Notes: a model not told the origin generated them from the sequence alone. Shown: positions 1 to 7,415, counted from the stretch's first letter. The stretch: DNA of 9,008 nucleotides from Clostridia bacterium (GCA_017997315.1 JAGOFF010000085.1:1-9008), one strand, 5' to 3'. A program made the numbers and translations.

Positions 1-175
1 CCCGGCAGCCAGATACGGCATGATGCCCACGGCGACCAGCATCCGGTCTTCCGACACCGCGAGTTCCGCCACCGTGTATCCGCTCTCGTCAGAACGGAAG
101 ACGATATCGTCGACGACGCCCTCGTCGATCGATTGACCCGGCGGCGGACCGTCCGAAAAAGCGGGACTGTACCCC

Positions 176-195
<20 letters not shown>
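1..195 (-). CDS. recD2: RecD2/YrrC-like ATP-dependent DNA helicase, N-terminal fragment
   Basis: This is the first 65 codons of a gene that continues past the window edge. Residues 25-42 (EGVVDDIVFRSDESGYTV), followed by a strand ending in VAVGIMPYL, match the N-terminal OB-like domain of RecD2/YrrC helicases, which typically begin with a motif like 'EGVVEDIIFRNEENGYTV'. RecD2 proteins are stand-alone SF1B 5'-3' helicases used in DNA repair and replication stress; the helicase motifs lie outside the window. The ATG at 195-193 sits inside metK and overlaps it by 20 bases. I chose it because no ATG, GTG or TTG occurs in frame between it and the conserved block; the family homology starts only around residue 22, so about 20 residues are a poorly conserved leader. 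No convincing Shine-Dalgarno precedes it, so translation is probably coupled to metK. As I recall, metK followed by recD2 is a common clostridial order. The family call is quite sure; the start is less so. Confidence 0.82.
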
Positions 196-1375
<1,180 letters not shown>

Positions 1376-1412
1376 TCCTCATCCTCCGATAGGTTCGACC
1401 ATTCATTCCTGA

Positions 1413-1447
1413 CAAAAAGAAAACCGCCTCGACACCGGAAGAGGCGG
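1413..1447 (-). terminator. Intrinsic terminator of the metK S-box leader
   Basis: Read on the minus strand, CCGCCTC (1447-1441) pairs perfectly with GAGGCGG (1430-1424) around a 10-base loop. It is followed at once by TTTTCTTTTTG, a good U-tract. It lies 18 bases after the riboswitch P1 helix and 38 bases before metK, the usual place for the expression platform of a transcriptional-off S-box switch. The bases GAAGATGAGG just upstream (1475-1466) can pair partly with the CCTCTTC at the 5' side of this hairpin (1443-1437). I infer this is the competing antiterminator when SAM is scarce. Confidence 0.9.
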
Positions 1448-1465
1448 AACCAGCCGAATCAGCGT

Positions 1466-1570
1466 CCTCATCTTCCAGGCGGCAACCGCCTGCTGGATTT
1501 GGCACCGATGCATCACTGCCGGTTGCCGGGCTTCACTGGGCCAGTCCCTCAGCCACTCTCGATAAGAGAT
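1466..1570 (-). promoter_or_regulatory. SAM-I (S-box) riboswitch aptamer
   Basis: The minus strand carries the canonical S-box core in order: P1 5' strand TCTTATC (1567-1561), GAGGGACTGGCCC, then GCCCGGCAACC, a short P3 hairpin closed by ACCG/CGGT, GGTGCCAAATCC, a P4 hairpin CAGGCGG-TTG-CCGCCTG, and P1 3' strand GATGAGG (1472-1466). The P1 strands pair over seven bases with two G-U pairs. SAM-I aptamers bind S-adenosylmethionine and usually switch off methionine and SAM genes by favouring a terminator. Here the terminator and metK follow directly, so product feedback is expected. The identity rests on near-consensus core sequence and position; only the ligand response is inferred from the family. 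Confidence 0.97.
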
Positions 1571-1593
1571 GAATCCATATTAAATTAGCCTGT

Positions 1594-1622
1594 ATTCTAT
1601 CATTCGTTTCCGGGGTGCGCAA
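1594..1622 (-). promoter_or_regulatory. Promoter of the metK riboswitch leader
   Basis: On the minus strand there is a -10 element TAGAAT (1599-1594) with an upstream TG (1602-1601), forming an extended -10. Exactly 17 bases further upstream is TTGCGC (1622-1617) as a -35 element matching the leading TTG. This fits a housekeeping sigma-70/sigma-A promoter. Transcription would begin near 1587, about 20 bases before the riboswitch P1 helix. The -35 is weak (three of six bases), but the extended -10 compensates. Confidence 0.65.
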
Positions 1623-1694
1623 GTTGCGGAGCCGCATGGATTCAGGGTGCTTTTTTGTCGGACGGGAATCGAAATTCCGGTACCGGTCCGCAGA

Positions 1695-1700
1695 TAGAAT
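1695..1700 (+). promoter_or_regulatory. Possible -10 element of the Tad-like operon
   Basis: TAGAAT, the same hexamer as in the divergent metK promoter, lies 22 bases before the first operon start codon. There is no recognisable -35 hexamer at 16-18 bases spacing. If it is used, the promoter is weak or activator dependent. Immediately upstream are two short inverted repeats, GGAAT-CGAA-ATTCC (1665-1678) and the perfect palindrome CCGGTACCGG (1677-1686), at the place where a regulator could sit. This is inference from position only. Confidence 0.35.
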
Positions 1701-1722
1701 CAAGCGCATACGGAGGGATTCC

Positions 1723-2682
1723 ATGAAGAAGGTACGGATTCTGGACATGGATGCGGGGTATGCCCGGGCCTTGGGAACTTATCTTTCCGGCCGGATCCCG
1801 GACTGCGGATTCGTGATCGGAGATACAGCGGACCCCGGCGAAGCGGAAGGCGGCGGAACGATCGCCGCGGTGGTCGCGGGCGCCGGATATCTGAACTGGG
1901 AACCGGCGGACGGGATGGCACCGGTACTCCGGCTGTCGCCCGGCATCGGGGAGGAAGATCACGGACCCGCCCGGCTCGGCGGCGCCCGTGCGATTGCGGA
2001 GGCGCTTGAGCGACTTCTGGGGGAGCCGGAGAACGACGCCGGCCCGGAAGGGCCACGCGTTCCCGCAGCCAGGGTCACCGGTTTTCTCACGGACGCCTGC
2101 GATCGCGTCCGGAGGGAGGATATCGCTCATTTGCTTGCCGATGTGACGGACCGCGGCGGCCGGGCCGTCTATCTTCCTTTCCTGCCGGTCCACCGGGCGG
2201 CCTGCCGTCCGATGGGCGGCGGCGGGATGAACCTGACCCGGCTGCTGCTGATCGCCGCCGGGGAGGATCCCGATCCGGAAACGGTCGGCGCATGCCTGCA
2301 CCCCGCCCGGTCCGGGGTGCTGTGCATGGGCGCCGCGGAGAACCACGGGCACCTCTCGCAATGCGGTCCGGATGCGCTGCGGCGTGTGGTGGTCGCGGTC
2401 GGACGCTGGATGGCCCGGCAGCATCCGGAGTCGCTGGCGGTCGCGGATATCGCGGAAATCCCCGACGACGAGGCGGCCGCGATTCTCGCAGCGTGCGGCG
2501 GACTGCGGCTGCTCTGTGCCGGAGAGGATCGCGGACGATCCGGATTCACGGCCCGCATCGCTCCGCTGACATCACGCCTGCCACCCGGCTGCCGGGTGGT
2601 CCGAACCCGGATCTCACCGCCCTGCGCCCCGGACACGGCCCGGGCAGGGACAAATTCCGGCAAAGAGGAGGAGAATCCATGA
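1723..2682 (+). CDS. TadZ/CpaE-like protein lacking a recognisable P-loop
   Basis: First gene of the Tad-like operon, 319 residues. TadZ/CpaE proteins are ParA/MinD-like ATPases with a receiver-like N-terminal domain that place the pilus machine in the cell. Here residues 1-99 read as that receiver-like domain: it opens MKKVRILDMDAGYARALGTY, has a beta strand at 47-52, and ends in a helix (87-99). Residues 117-270 resemble the ATPase half in outline: a beta strand and helix at 117-138, GGRAVYLPFLP (145-154), a GGGGMNLTRLL segment (165-175), and LAVADIAEI (238-246) where Walker B would lie. The expected P-loop after the first strand is replaced by VTGFLTDACDRVRRED, without GK[ST]. The tail is low-complexity. 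The ATG at 1723 has GGAGGG at 1712-1717. The stop overlaps the next start (ATGA). The assignment rests on layout and context, so I give no symbol. Confidence 0.6.
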   Translation: MKKVRILDMDAGYARALGTYLSGRIPDCGFVIGDTADPGEAEGGGTIAAVVAGAGYLNWEPADGMAPVLRLSPGIGEEDHGPARLGGARAIAEALERLLGEPENDAGPEGPRVPAARVTGFLTDACDRVRREDIAHLLADVTDRGGRAVYLPFLPVHRAACRPMGGGGMNLTRLLLIAAGEDPDPETVGACLHPARSGVLCMGAAENHGHLSQCGPDALRRVVVAVGRWMARQHPESLAVADIAEIPDDEAAAILAACGGLRLLCAGEDRGRSGFTARIAPLTSRLPPGCRVVRTRISPPCAPDTARAGTNSGKEEENP

Positions 2683-3842
2683 ACACCGTACTCCATACGA
2701 CGCTGGCGATGCCGGCGGGAACGGTCCGTGACCGGATCGCCGCCTCGGTGCTGGACACCCTGAGCGACCGTCCGGAAATGGACGATCGGGAGCTGAAACG
2801 GGTGATCGCCCGGACGGCGGCCAGGGAACTGACCGGTTCCCGTCTTGCGCTGGCCGAGCAGCAGCACATGATCGAGCAGCTGTTTCATTCCATGCGCGGA
2901 TACGATGTGCTGCAGCCCCTGATGGACGATCCCGACGTCACCGAGATCATGGTGAACGGACCGGACCACGTCTATTACGAGTCATGCGGCAAACTGCGCG
3001 AGTCCGGAATCCGGTTCGACAATGCGGATCACCTCGCCAATCTCGTCGCACACCTTTTCTCCCGCGGGAACCGGATGGTGAGCCACGCATCCCCGATCGC
3101 GGATATCCGGCTGCCGGACGGATCCCGCGCGAACGCGGTCCTGCCCCCCGTGGCGCCGGACGGTCCGATCCTGACCATCCGCCGGTTCACCGGCATCCGC
3201 CTCCGGATGGATGCGCTTGTGCGCGAGGGAACCCTGGACGATGCGCAGGCGGACTATCTCGCCCGGTCCGTCCGGGAACGGCGCAGCATTTTCATCTGCG
3301 GCGGGACCGGATCGGGCAAGACCACGTTCCTGAACATCCTTTCTTCCTGCATTCCGCCCGCGGAGCGTGTGGTGACGATCGAGGACTCCGCGGAACTCAG
3401 CATCCAGGGGCCCGAAAACATCGTGCGCCTCGAGGCGCGCACCGCAGGTCCGGACGGCACGGGTGAGGTCGGGCTGGATACGCTGGTCCGCACCGCTCTC
3501 CGTCTGCGGCCGGACAGGATCATCATCGGGGAGGTCCGCGGTCCGGAAGCGGCCGGCATGCTTCAGGCGCTCAACACCGGACACAAGGGATCCCTGTGCA
3601 CCGGGCACGGCAACTCCTGCAAGGATATGCTTCTTCGACTGGCCACGCTCGCCCAGGGTGCGGCGCGAATCCCGTATTCCGCGATTCTCCGGCAGGTGGG
3701 GACCGCCGTGGATCTGGTCGTCCACATGGAACGGCGTCCGGACGGCAGACGGACGGTGGATGAAATCCGCTCGGTCATTCCGGACGACGAACACGGATTC
3801 CGGCTGCTGCCGGTCCGGCCGGGAGCGGAGGACGCGTTGTGA
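2679..3842 (+). CDS. cpaF: Tad/Flp pilus assembly ATPase, TadA/CpaF family
   Basis: Hexameric secretion ATPase of the type II/IV (GspE/PilT/VirB11) family, which powers pilin assembly at the cytoplasmic face of the membrane. The 387-residue protein has an N-terminal domain with the LMDDPDVTEIMVNGPDHVYYE block (81-101), Walker A GGTGSGKTT (208-216), the Asp box VVTIEDSAEL (231-240), Walker B LRPDRIIIGEVRGPEA (276-291) and the His box NTGHKGSLCTGHGNS (299-313). All catalytic elements are present, so it looks active. The start is the ATG at 2679, overlapping the stop of the TadZ-like gene by four bases, with AGGAGG at 2666-2671. The reading frame is open further upstream, but that part is an out-of-frame shadow of the preceding gene. 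The stop overlaps the next gene's GTG start. The family call is very secure; the substrate is presumably the Flp1-like pilin two genes downstream. Confidence 0.96.
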   Translation: MNTVLHTTLAMPAGTVRDRIAASVLDTLSDRPEMDDRELKRVIARTAARELTGSRLALAEQQHMIEQLFHSMRGYDVLQPLMDDPDVTEIMVNGPDHVYYESCGKLRESGIRFDNADHLANLVAHLFSRGNRMVSHASPIADIRLPDGSRANAVLPPVAPDGPILTIRRFTGIRLRMDALVREGTLDDAQADYLARSVRERRSIFICGGTGSGKTTFLNILSSCIPPAERVVTIEDSAELSIQGPENIVRLEARTAGPDGTGEVGLDTLVRTALRLRPDRIIIGEVRGPEAAGMLQALNTGHKGSLCTGHGNSCKDMLLRLATLAQGAARIPYSAILRQVGTAVDLVVHMERRPDGRRTVDEIRSVIPDDEHGFRLLPVRPGAEDAL

Positions 3843-5347
3843 GCCGCACTCTCCGGAACCTCTTCGTTCTGGTCTGCTGTCTGGTCTGCTCCCTGGCCGC
3901 GGCCTCGGTGTATGTCCCGGCCGGCACGGCACGCTGGGCCGCTGCGGCGGCGGGAGGGGTCTTTCTCGCTCCGGCCGTGCAGGCAAGGCTCGATCGGAGG
4001 TCCGACCGGAAACGTCTGGAGCAGTGCGGGTTCCTGTTTCAAGTCCTGCTGTCGCGTGTATCGGTCGGGGATTCGCTGGAAACAGCGTTCTCGGCGGCAT
4101 TGAACGAATGCGCCGCGGCATGGGGAGGGCGATCCGCCGTGTCAGCGGCGCTTCGGAGCCTTGTCAGCGATCTGGACAGCCGGACTCCCATGCGGCAGGC
4201 GCTCGAACGGTTCTCCCGCAGGATCTCCTGCCGGGAGGCCGAACCCGTCCTGGCAGCACTGGCCGGTTCCCGGTTCGCCGGCTCCGGCATCCAGGAACTG
4301 CTCCGGACCGGCCAGGGCATGGTCGCGGAGTCGCTGGCGGCCGCAGACAGCGCGGCCGCGGAATCCTCACAGCGCCGGGCGGAGGCGATGGTCGTCGCCG
4401 TCATGCCGACGGCAGCGGCCGCCTCCCTCGAAAATCTGGTACCCGGTTATCTGGAGCCGCTGCTCGCCTCCCCGTCCGGATCCTGGATCATGGCCGCGCT
4501 GTGCACCGCCTCCGTAATCTCCGTCGCCGCCGTCCTCCGGATCCTGTCGGAAACCACCGGGTCGCAGGAGAGGAAACATTCCGGGCACGCTGCGGGCCGG
4601 CATGCCCGCGGCGCGGCCCGGTCGAAAACGGCGTTCCCTGCGGCGTTCAGCCGGATATCGGCGGCACTGTTCCCCGCCGTCTACCGGGTCCGCATGGAGC
4701 GGCGCCTGGACCAGGCCGGCCGATCCGGTCCGGATCGGTTCGCCCGGTATGCCGCCGCAAAAGCCGGTCTGGCACTGATCGGGGCCGCTGCCGGAACGCT
4801 GCTCAACCTGGCGGGAGGTCCCCGGATCGCCATTCCGCTGCTCGCGGCGGGACTCCCCGTGTTTCAGGACAGGGACCTGCTCCGGTCGGCCGGGCGCCGT
4901 CAGCGGGAAATGGTCTTCACGTTTCCGGTCTTTCTGGGACTGCTCGCTGCGCTGCTGCACGCGGGTTTCTCCCTGTCCAACGCGCTCGATGTCTGCCATC
5001 AGGCGATCCGGGACTCCGACGGCGTCCTCGGGCGGGAACTGGCGGAAATCCGCGCGGAGTCCCATGCCGGACGCTCCGCGGGCGCCGGGTTCGAGCGCCT
5101 CGCGGAGAAGGCGTCCGCACCTGAGCTCCAATCCACGTTGTCCTTGATCGCCCAGTTTGAACGCACGGGAGGGCACGAACTCGTATCCCTGCTTCGGATG
5201 CAGGTACCCGTCTGCCGGGCGCTCAGCCGCAATGCCGCCCGGAAACGGCTCGAAGAACGCGCTGTCCTGCTGCTGCTCCCCATGACCCTCGACCTGGTCG
5301 TCATCCTGGCAATCGCAGGCCTCCCCGCCGTGATGGCGCTCCGGTGA
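3839..5347 (+). CDS. Fused TadB-TadC-like inner-membrane platform protein
   Basis: The 502-residue protein appears to hold two copies of the T2SSF (GspF-like) platform module that are normally two genes, tadB and tadC. Half one: membrane segments near 8-26 and 31-47, a cytoplasmic domain from about 62 to 180 (QCGFLFQVLLSRVSVGDSLE at its start), then hydrophobic segments near 182-198 and 216-235. A charged linker, about 238-265, follows. Half two: hydrophobic segments near 303-324 and 328-342, a second T2SSF domain (EMVFTFPVFLGLLAALLHAG onward, 357-470), and a final membrane segment at 474-500. The frame is uninterrupted. Platform proteins anchor the CpaF motor and pass pilin subunits into the filament. 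The GTG start at 3839 overlaps the cpaF stop, with an AGGA-type ribosome site at 3829-3832. An alternative is a duplicated single T2SSF gene, but the order after cpaF supports TadB plus TadC. Confidence 0.85.
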   Translation: MSRTLRNLFVLVCCLVCSLAAASVYVPAGTARWAAAAAGGVFLAPAVQARLDRRSDRKRLEQCGFLFQVLLSRVSVGDSLETAFSAALNECAAAWGGRSAVSAALRSLVSDLDSRTPMRQALERFSRRISCREAEPVLAALAGSRFAGSGIQELLRTGQGMVAESLAAADSAAAESSQRRAEAMVVAVMPTAAAASLENLVPGYLEPLLASPSGSWIMAALCTASVISVAAVLRILSETTGSQERKHSGHAAGRHARGAARSKTAFPAAFSRISAALFPAVYRVRMERRLDQAGRSGPDRFARYAAAKAGLALIGAAAGTLLNLAGGPRIAIPLLAAGLPVFQDRDLLRSAGRRQREMVFTFPVFLGLLAALLHAGFSLSNALDVCHQAIRDSDGVLGRELAEIRAESHAGRSAGAGFERLAEKASAPELQSTLSLIAQFERTGGHELVSLLRMQVPVCRALSRNAARKRLEERAVLLLLPMTLDLVVILAIAGLPAVMALR

Positions 5348-5354
5348 CCGGCCC

Positions 5355-5375
5355 GTCCGCCCTTCCCGGGCGGAC
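5355..5375 (+). promoter_or_regulatory. Strong hairpin between the platform gene and the pilin gene
   Basis: GTCCGCCC (5355-5362) pairs perfectly with GGGCGGAC (5368-5375) around a five-base loop. It lies in the only true intergenic gap of the operon, eight bases after the platform stop and 20 bases before the pilin start. There is no U-tract on either strand, so it is not a standard intrinsic terminator. A likely role is mRNA processing or 5'/3' end protection that gives the pilin segment a different transcript level from its neighbours. That role is inferred. Confidence 0.55.
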
Positions 5376-5395
5376 ATCCACACGAGGAGGTTTCC

Positions 5396-5581
5396 ATGCG
5401 CATTCATCCGACCCGGCCTTTCCGATCCGGCAAATCCGGGATCGGCACCGTTGAAGTCGTCATCCTGATCGCCGTGCTGGTCGGGATCGCCCTGGTCTTC
5501 CGGGATCAGCTGACCGAGTATGCGGAAAAGATCATGAAGGCGGTCTTCAACGACGACATCGTCCTTGACCGTCTGGCATGA
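5396..5581 (+). CDS. Flp1-like type IVb prepilin
   Basis: A 61-residue protein with a positively charged leader (MRIHPTRPFRSGKSG), then IGTVEVVILIAVLVGIALVF and an amphipathic tail (RDQLTEYAEKIMKAVF). This is the layout of a class III/type IVb prepilin: cleavage after Gly15 puts Glu20 at position +5 of the mature pilin, within the hydrophobic helix that packs in the filament core. The short tail and the FRDQLTEYAEKI pattern resemble the Flp1-like pilins of clostridial Tad loci. The ATG at 5396 has a very strong AGGAGG at 5385-5390, unlike the other genes inside the operon, which fits a subunit needed in excess. Its stop overlaps the next start (ATGA). It should be processed by a TadV/FppA-type prepilin peptidase; none is encoded in the window. 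Confidence 0.85.
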   Translation: MRIHPTRPFRSGKSGIGTVEVVILIAVLVGIALVFRDQLTEYAEKIMKAVFNDDIVLDRLA

Positions 5582-6966
5582 GTCCGTTCCGGGAAACGCT
5601 CCCGGCCGGCGGGAGCATCGAGTCGTTTTCCCTGGACTGGATCACCCGATGCCGGCCGGCCTGCATCCTTCCCGTCTCCGTCTCCGCGGATCACGGGGAG
5701 ACGCGGCTGCTTTTCCATACCGAAGGATTGATCCGCCTGGCGGCCGCCGCCGCGGCGGTGCGTGCCTCTGCGGAGGCATGTACATCCAGGGAGGCTCGTG
5801 CCGGCGATCCGGATCCCGCGGCATGGATCCGTGCGGCGGTATACGGCATGTACACCTCGATCCGATATGCGGAGAACGGTCTGCTGGACAGAAGCCGGTT
5901 CCGACTGGATGCCGGGTCCGTCTGGTTTCGTCCGGATGACTCCGATCCGCATTCCGGCGGGAGGATTCCGGATCCGCGCAAACCGGTCATGACATATGTC
6001 CCTCTCACGGGGTACCGGTCGGAAACCTGTTTGTCCCGGCTGGTTCTGAATCTGTATCATGATGTTCCGGATTCCATGCCGGACGCGCGACCGGCCGCGG
6101 ACGCGGATCCGCTTCTTGAAGCGGCCCGCCAGGGCGAAGACGCACTATGGGAACACCTCGCGGAAACGGAAGGGCTTCAGACAAGCGGGAACGCTCCGAA
6201 CGGGGCGGAGTCCATCGGTACGGATCCGGATCCGACACCCCCTTCCCGCAAGCAAAGCGGCCCGGGAGTCCGGCTGCCGGTGGTTGCCGCGACGCTCCTG
6301 GCGCCCTTTCTGCTGGCTGCAGTTCCGGTTGCGTTCCTGTTCGGGCCTCCCGGTCTTCAAAACCTGCTGCCGGGCCGGTCGGAGCGGCGCATGCTGGCCG
6401 CCCTGTCGCTGATCCTGATGATGGCGGTCGATTCCGTCATCCTCTTTTCGCCACGTTCCCCGCTGAAGCTGCCGACGTCAGGCGCCCTCCGTCCCGGACA
6501 CTCCCGGATCGGGTCCTGGTTGGCGTGGATATCAGGATTCCGCAGGGATGTACGGGGATCCGGGCTTGCGGGGGTCCTCGCGCGGGTGCTGGATCGCGGC
6601 GCGCGCCCGGGCTCGCCGACCGAGCCGGCCACCGGTTCCGACGGATATGAGCGGCTCGGCTTCCTGTCCGAAGGCGAGCCCGGCACTCCCGAAGAGACAC
6701 AAGGCATCCGGGCGTATATCCTGACGGCGGAGTTTTTGATCGGCAGGGATCCGGACATGGCGGACCTGACCGTCCCGGACGAGTCCGTAGGCCGGGTGCA
6801 TGCGCGCATAACGCGCCGCGAGGGTTCCTTCTTTGTGACCGATCTGGGATCCGTCAACGGAACACGCCTGGACGGCAGACGACTGGACCGGCATGTGACG
6901 GTTCCGATGCCGGACCGGTGCAGGATAGGGTTCGCGGGTCGCGAGTTTTACTTTACAGCGGATTGA
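5578..6966 (+). CDS. DUF6382 - transmembrane - FHA domain protein of the Tad-like operon
   Basis: The 462-residue protein has three parts. Residues 1-165 fit DUF6382: a strand ILPVSVSADHGETRLLFHTE, NGLLDRSRFRLDAGSVWF and a VMTYVPLTGY strand. A polar linker (165-230) leads to two membrane segments near 233-255 and 272-290. Another linker, from about 291, leads to a C-terminal FHA domain (378-460). FHA domains bind phosphothreonine. LIGRDP (387-392), His408 and DLGSVNGTR (422-430) are kept, but the serine usually found three residues before the histidine is Gly405. With two membrane spans, both termini should be cytosolic. Proteins of this layout end many clostridial Tad clusters; their exact role is not established, and phospho-dependent regulation of the pilus machine is inference. 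The ATG at 5578 overlaps the pilin stop and lacks a clear ribosome site, suggesting translational coupling. The 3' end overlaps atpC on the other strand. Confidence 0.85.
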   Translation: MSPFRETLPAGGSIESFSLDWITRCRPACILPVSVSADHGETRLLFHTEGLIRLAAAAAAVRASAEACTSREARAGDPDPAAWIRAAVYGMYTSIRYAENGLLDRSRFRLDAGSVWFRPDDSDPHSGGRIPDPRKPVMTYVPLTGYRSETCLSRLVLNLYHDVPDSMPDARPAADADPLLEAARQGEDALWEHLAETEGLQTSGNAPNGAESIGTDPDPTPPSRKQSGPGVRLPVVAATLLAPFLLAAVPVAFLFGPPGLQNLLPGRSERRMLAALSLILMMAVDSVILFSPRSPLKLPTSGALRPGHSRIGSWLAWISGFRRDVRGSGLAGVLARVLDRGARPGSPTEPATGSDGYERLGFLSEGEPGTPEETQGIRAYILTAEFLIGRDPDMADLTVPDESVGRVHARITRREGSFFVTDLGSVNGTRLDGRRLDRHVTVPMPDRCRIGFAGREFYFTAD

Positions 6967-7411
6967 CCGGCCGGCCGCCGGGTCTGTCCGCCTTTTTCGC
7001 AAACTTCCGGGCGACGTCCAGCCTGGCTTTGGCCCGCTCGATGGCATGCCGGTCACGGGTTGCCAACACCGGGTGGCTTCGATTTGCGGCATACCGCTCC
7101 CTGGCCCGTCGAAGCGCCTCTTCGGAACGCGGCACATTGATGTCGTCCGGCCATTCCGCGGCGGAAACGACCACAATCACCAGATCGTGACCGATCTCGG
7201 CATATCCGTTGGTCGTGGCGCAGTGTTTCCAGACACCGTCCTCGAGCATCCGGGTTTCCCCGGGAACAAGCGCGGCGACCATGGGGGTGTGCATATGCAT
7301 GATCCCCATCTCGCCGTCCTTGACGCGGACGGTTACCGAGTCAACGACGCCGTCATAAAAGACACCGTACGGTGTGATGATCTCAAGCCTGATTTTTCCG
7401 GCGTCCGCCAT
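6953..7411 (-). CDS. atpC: F-type ATP synthase epsilon subunit
   Basis: The 152-residue epsilon subunit of the F1 central stalk, which couples rotation to catalysis and can inhibit ATP hydrolysis. Residues 5-85 form the beta-sandwich, starting KIRLEIITPYGVFYDG with the typical DGEMGIMHMHTPMVAAL block (32-48). Residues 88-137 form the C-terminal two-helix part, including INVPRSEEALRRARERY, where the common ATP-contact motif I/LDxxRA reads INVPRS. The tail ADRPGGRPVNPL makes it somewhat longer than the usual 130-140 residues, and its last codons lie within the 3' end of the FHA gene on the other strand. The ATG at 7411-7409 is preceded by GAGGTGA (7422-7416), which contains the atpD stop codon, so translation is coupled to atpD. 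A longer open frame to 7585 lies inside atpD and is not used. It is the last gene of the atp operon. Confidence 0.95.
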   Translation of the reverse strand: MADAGKIRLEIITPYGVFYDGVVDSVTVRVKDGEMGIMHMHTPMVAALVPGETRMLEDGVWKHCATTNGYAEIGHDLVIVVVSAAEWPDDINVPRSEEALRRARERYAANRSHPVLATRDRHAIERAKARLDVARKFAKKADRPGGRPVNPL

Positions 7412-7415
7412 CCCG

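Noticed and set aside
1650..1660. T6 run in the divergent region as a terminator
   Set aside because: No stable hairpin precedes it on the plus strand, and no minus-strand gene would need to end there.
1615..1722. Earlier start for the TadZ-like gene
   Set aside because: The frame is open back to a GTG at 1615, but the strong ribosome site at 1712-1717 and the typical receiver-like opening both fit the ATG at 1723.
2581..2599. Hairpin CCACCCG-GCTGC-CGGGTGG within the TadZ-like gene
   Set aside because: It has no U-tract, lies in coding sequence, and such stems arise easily at this base composition.
2292..2678. Upstream extension of the CpaF frame
   Set aside because: It lies inside the TadZ-like coding region, is Arg/Gly-rich and unlike CpaF; ATG 2679 has a consensus ribosome site and the ATGA overlap.
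4367..5407. Long minus-strand open frame opposite the TadB-TadC fusion
   Set aside because: No ribosome site or family features, and it is rich in Gly, Arg and Gln as expected for an antisense shadow.
6967..7000. Possible terminator between the FHA gene and atpC
   Set aside because: GACCGGC and GCCGGGTC form only an imperfect stem, and the T5 run at 6993-6997 is too far from it; it also lies in atpC coding sequence.
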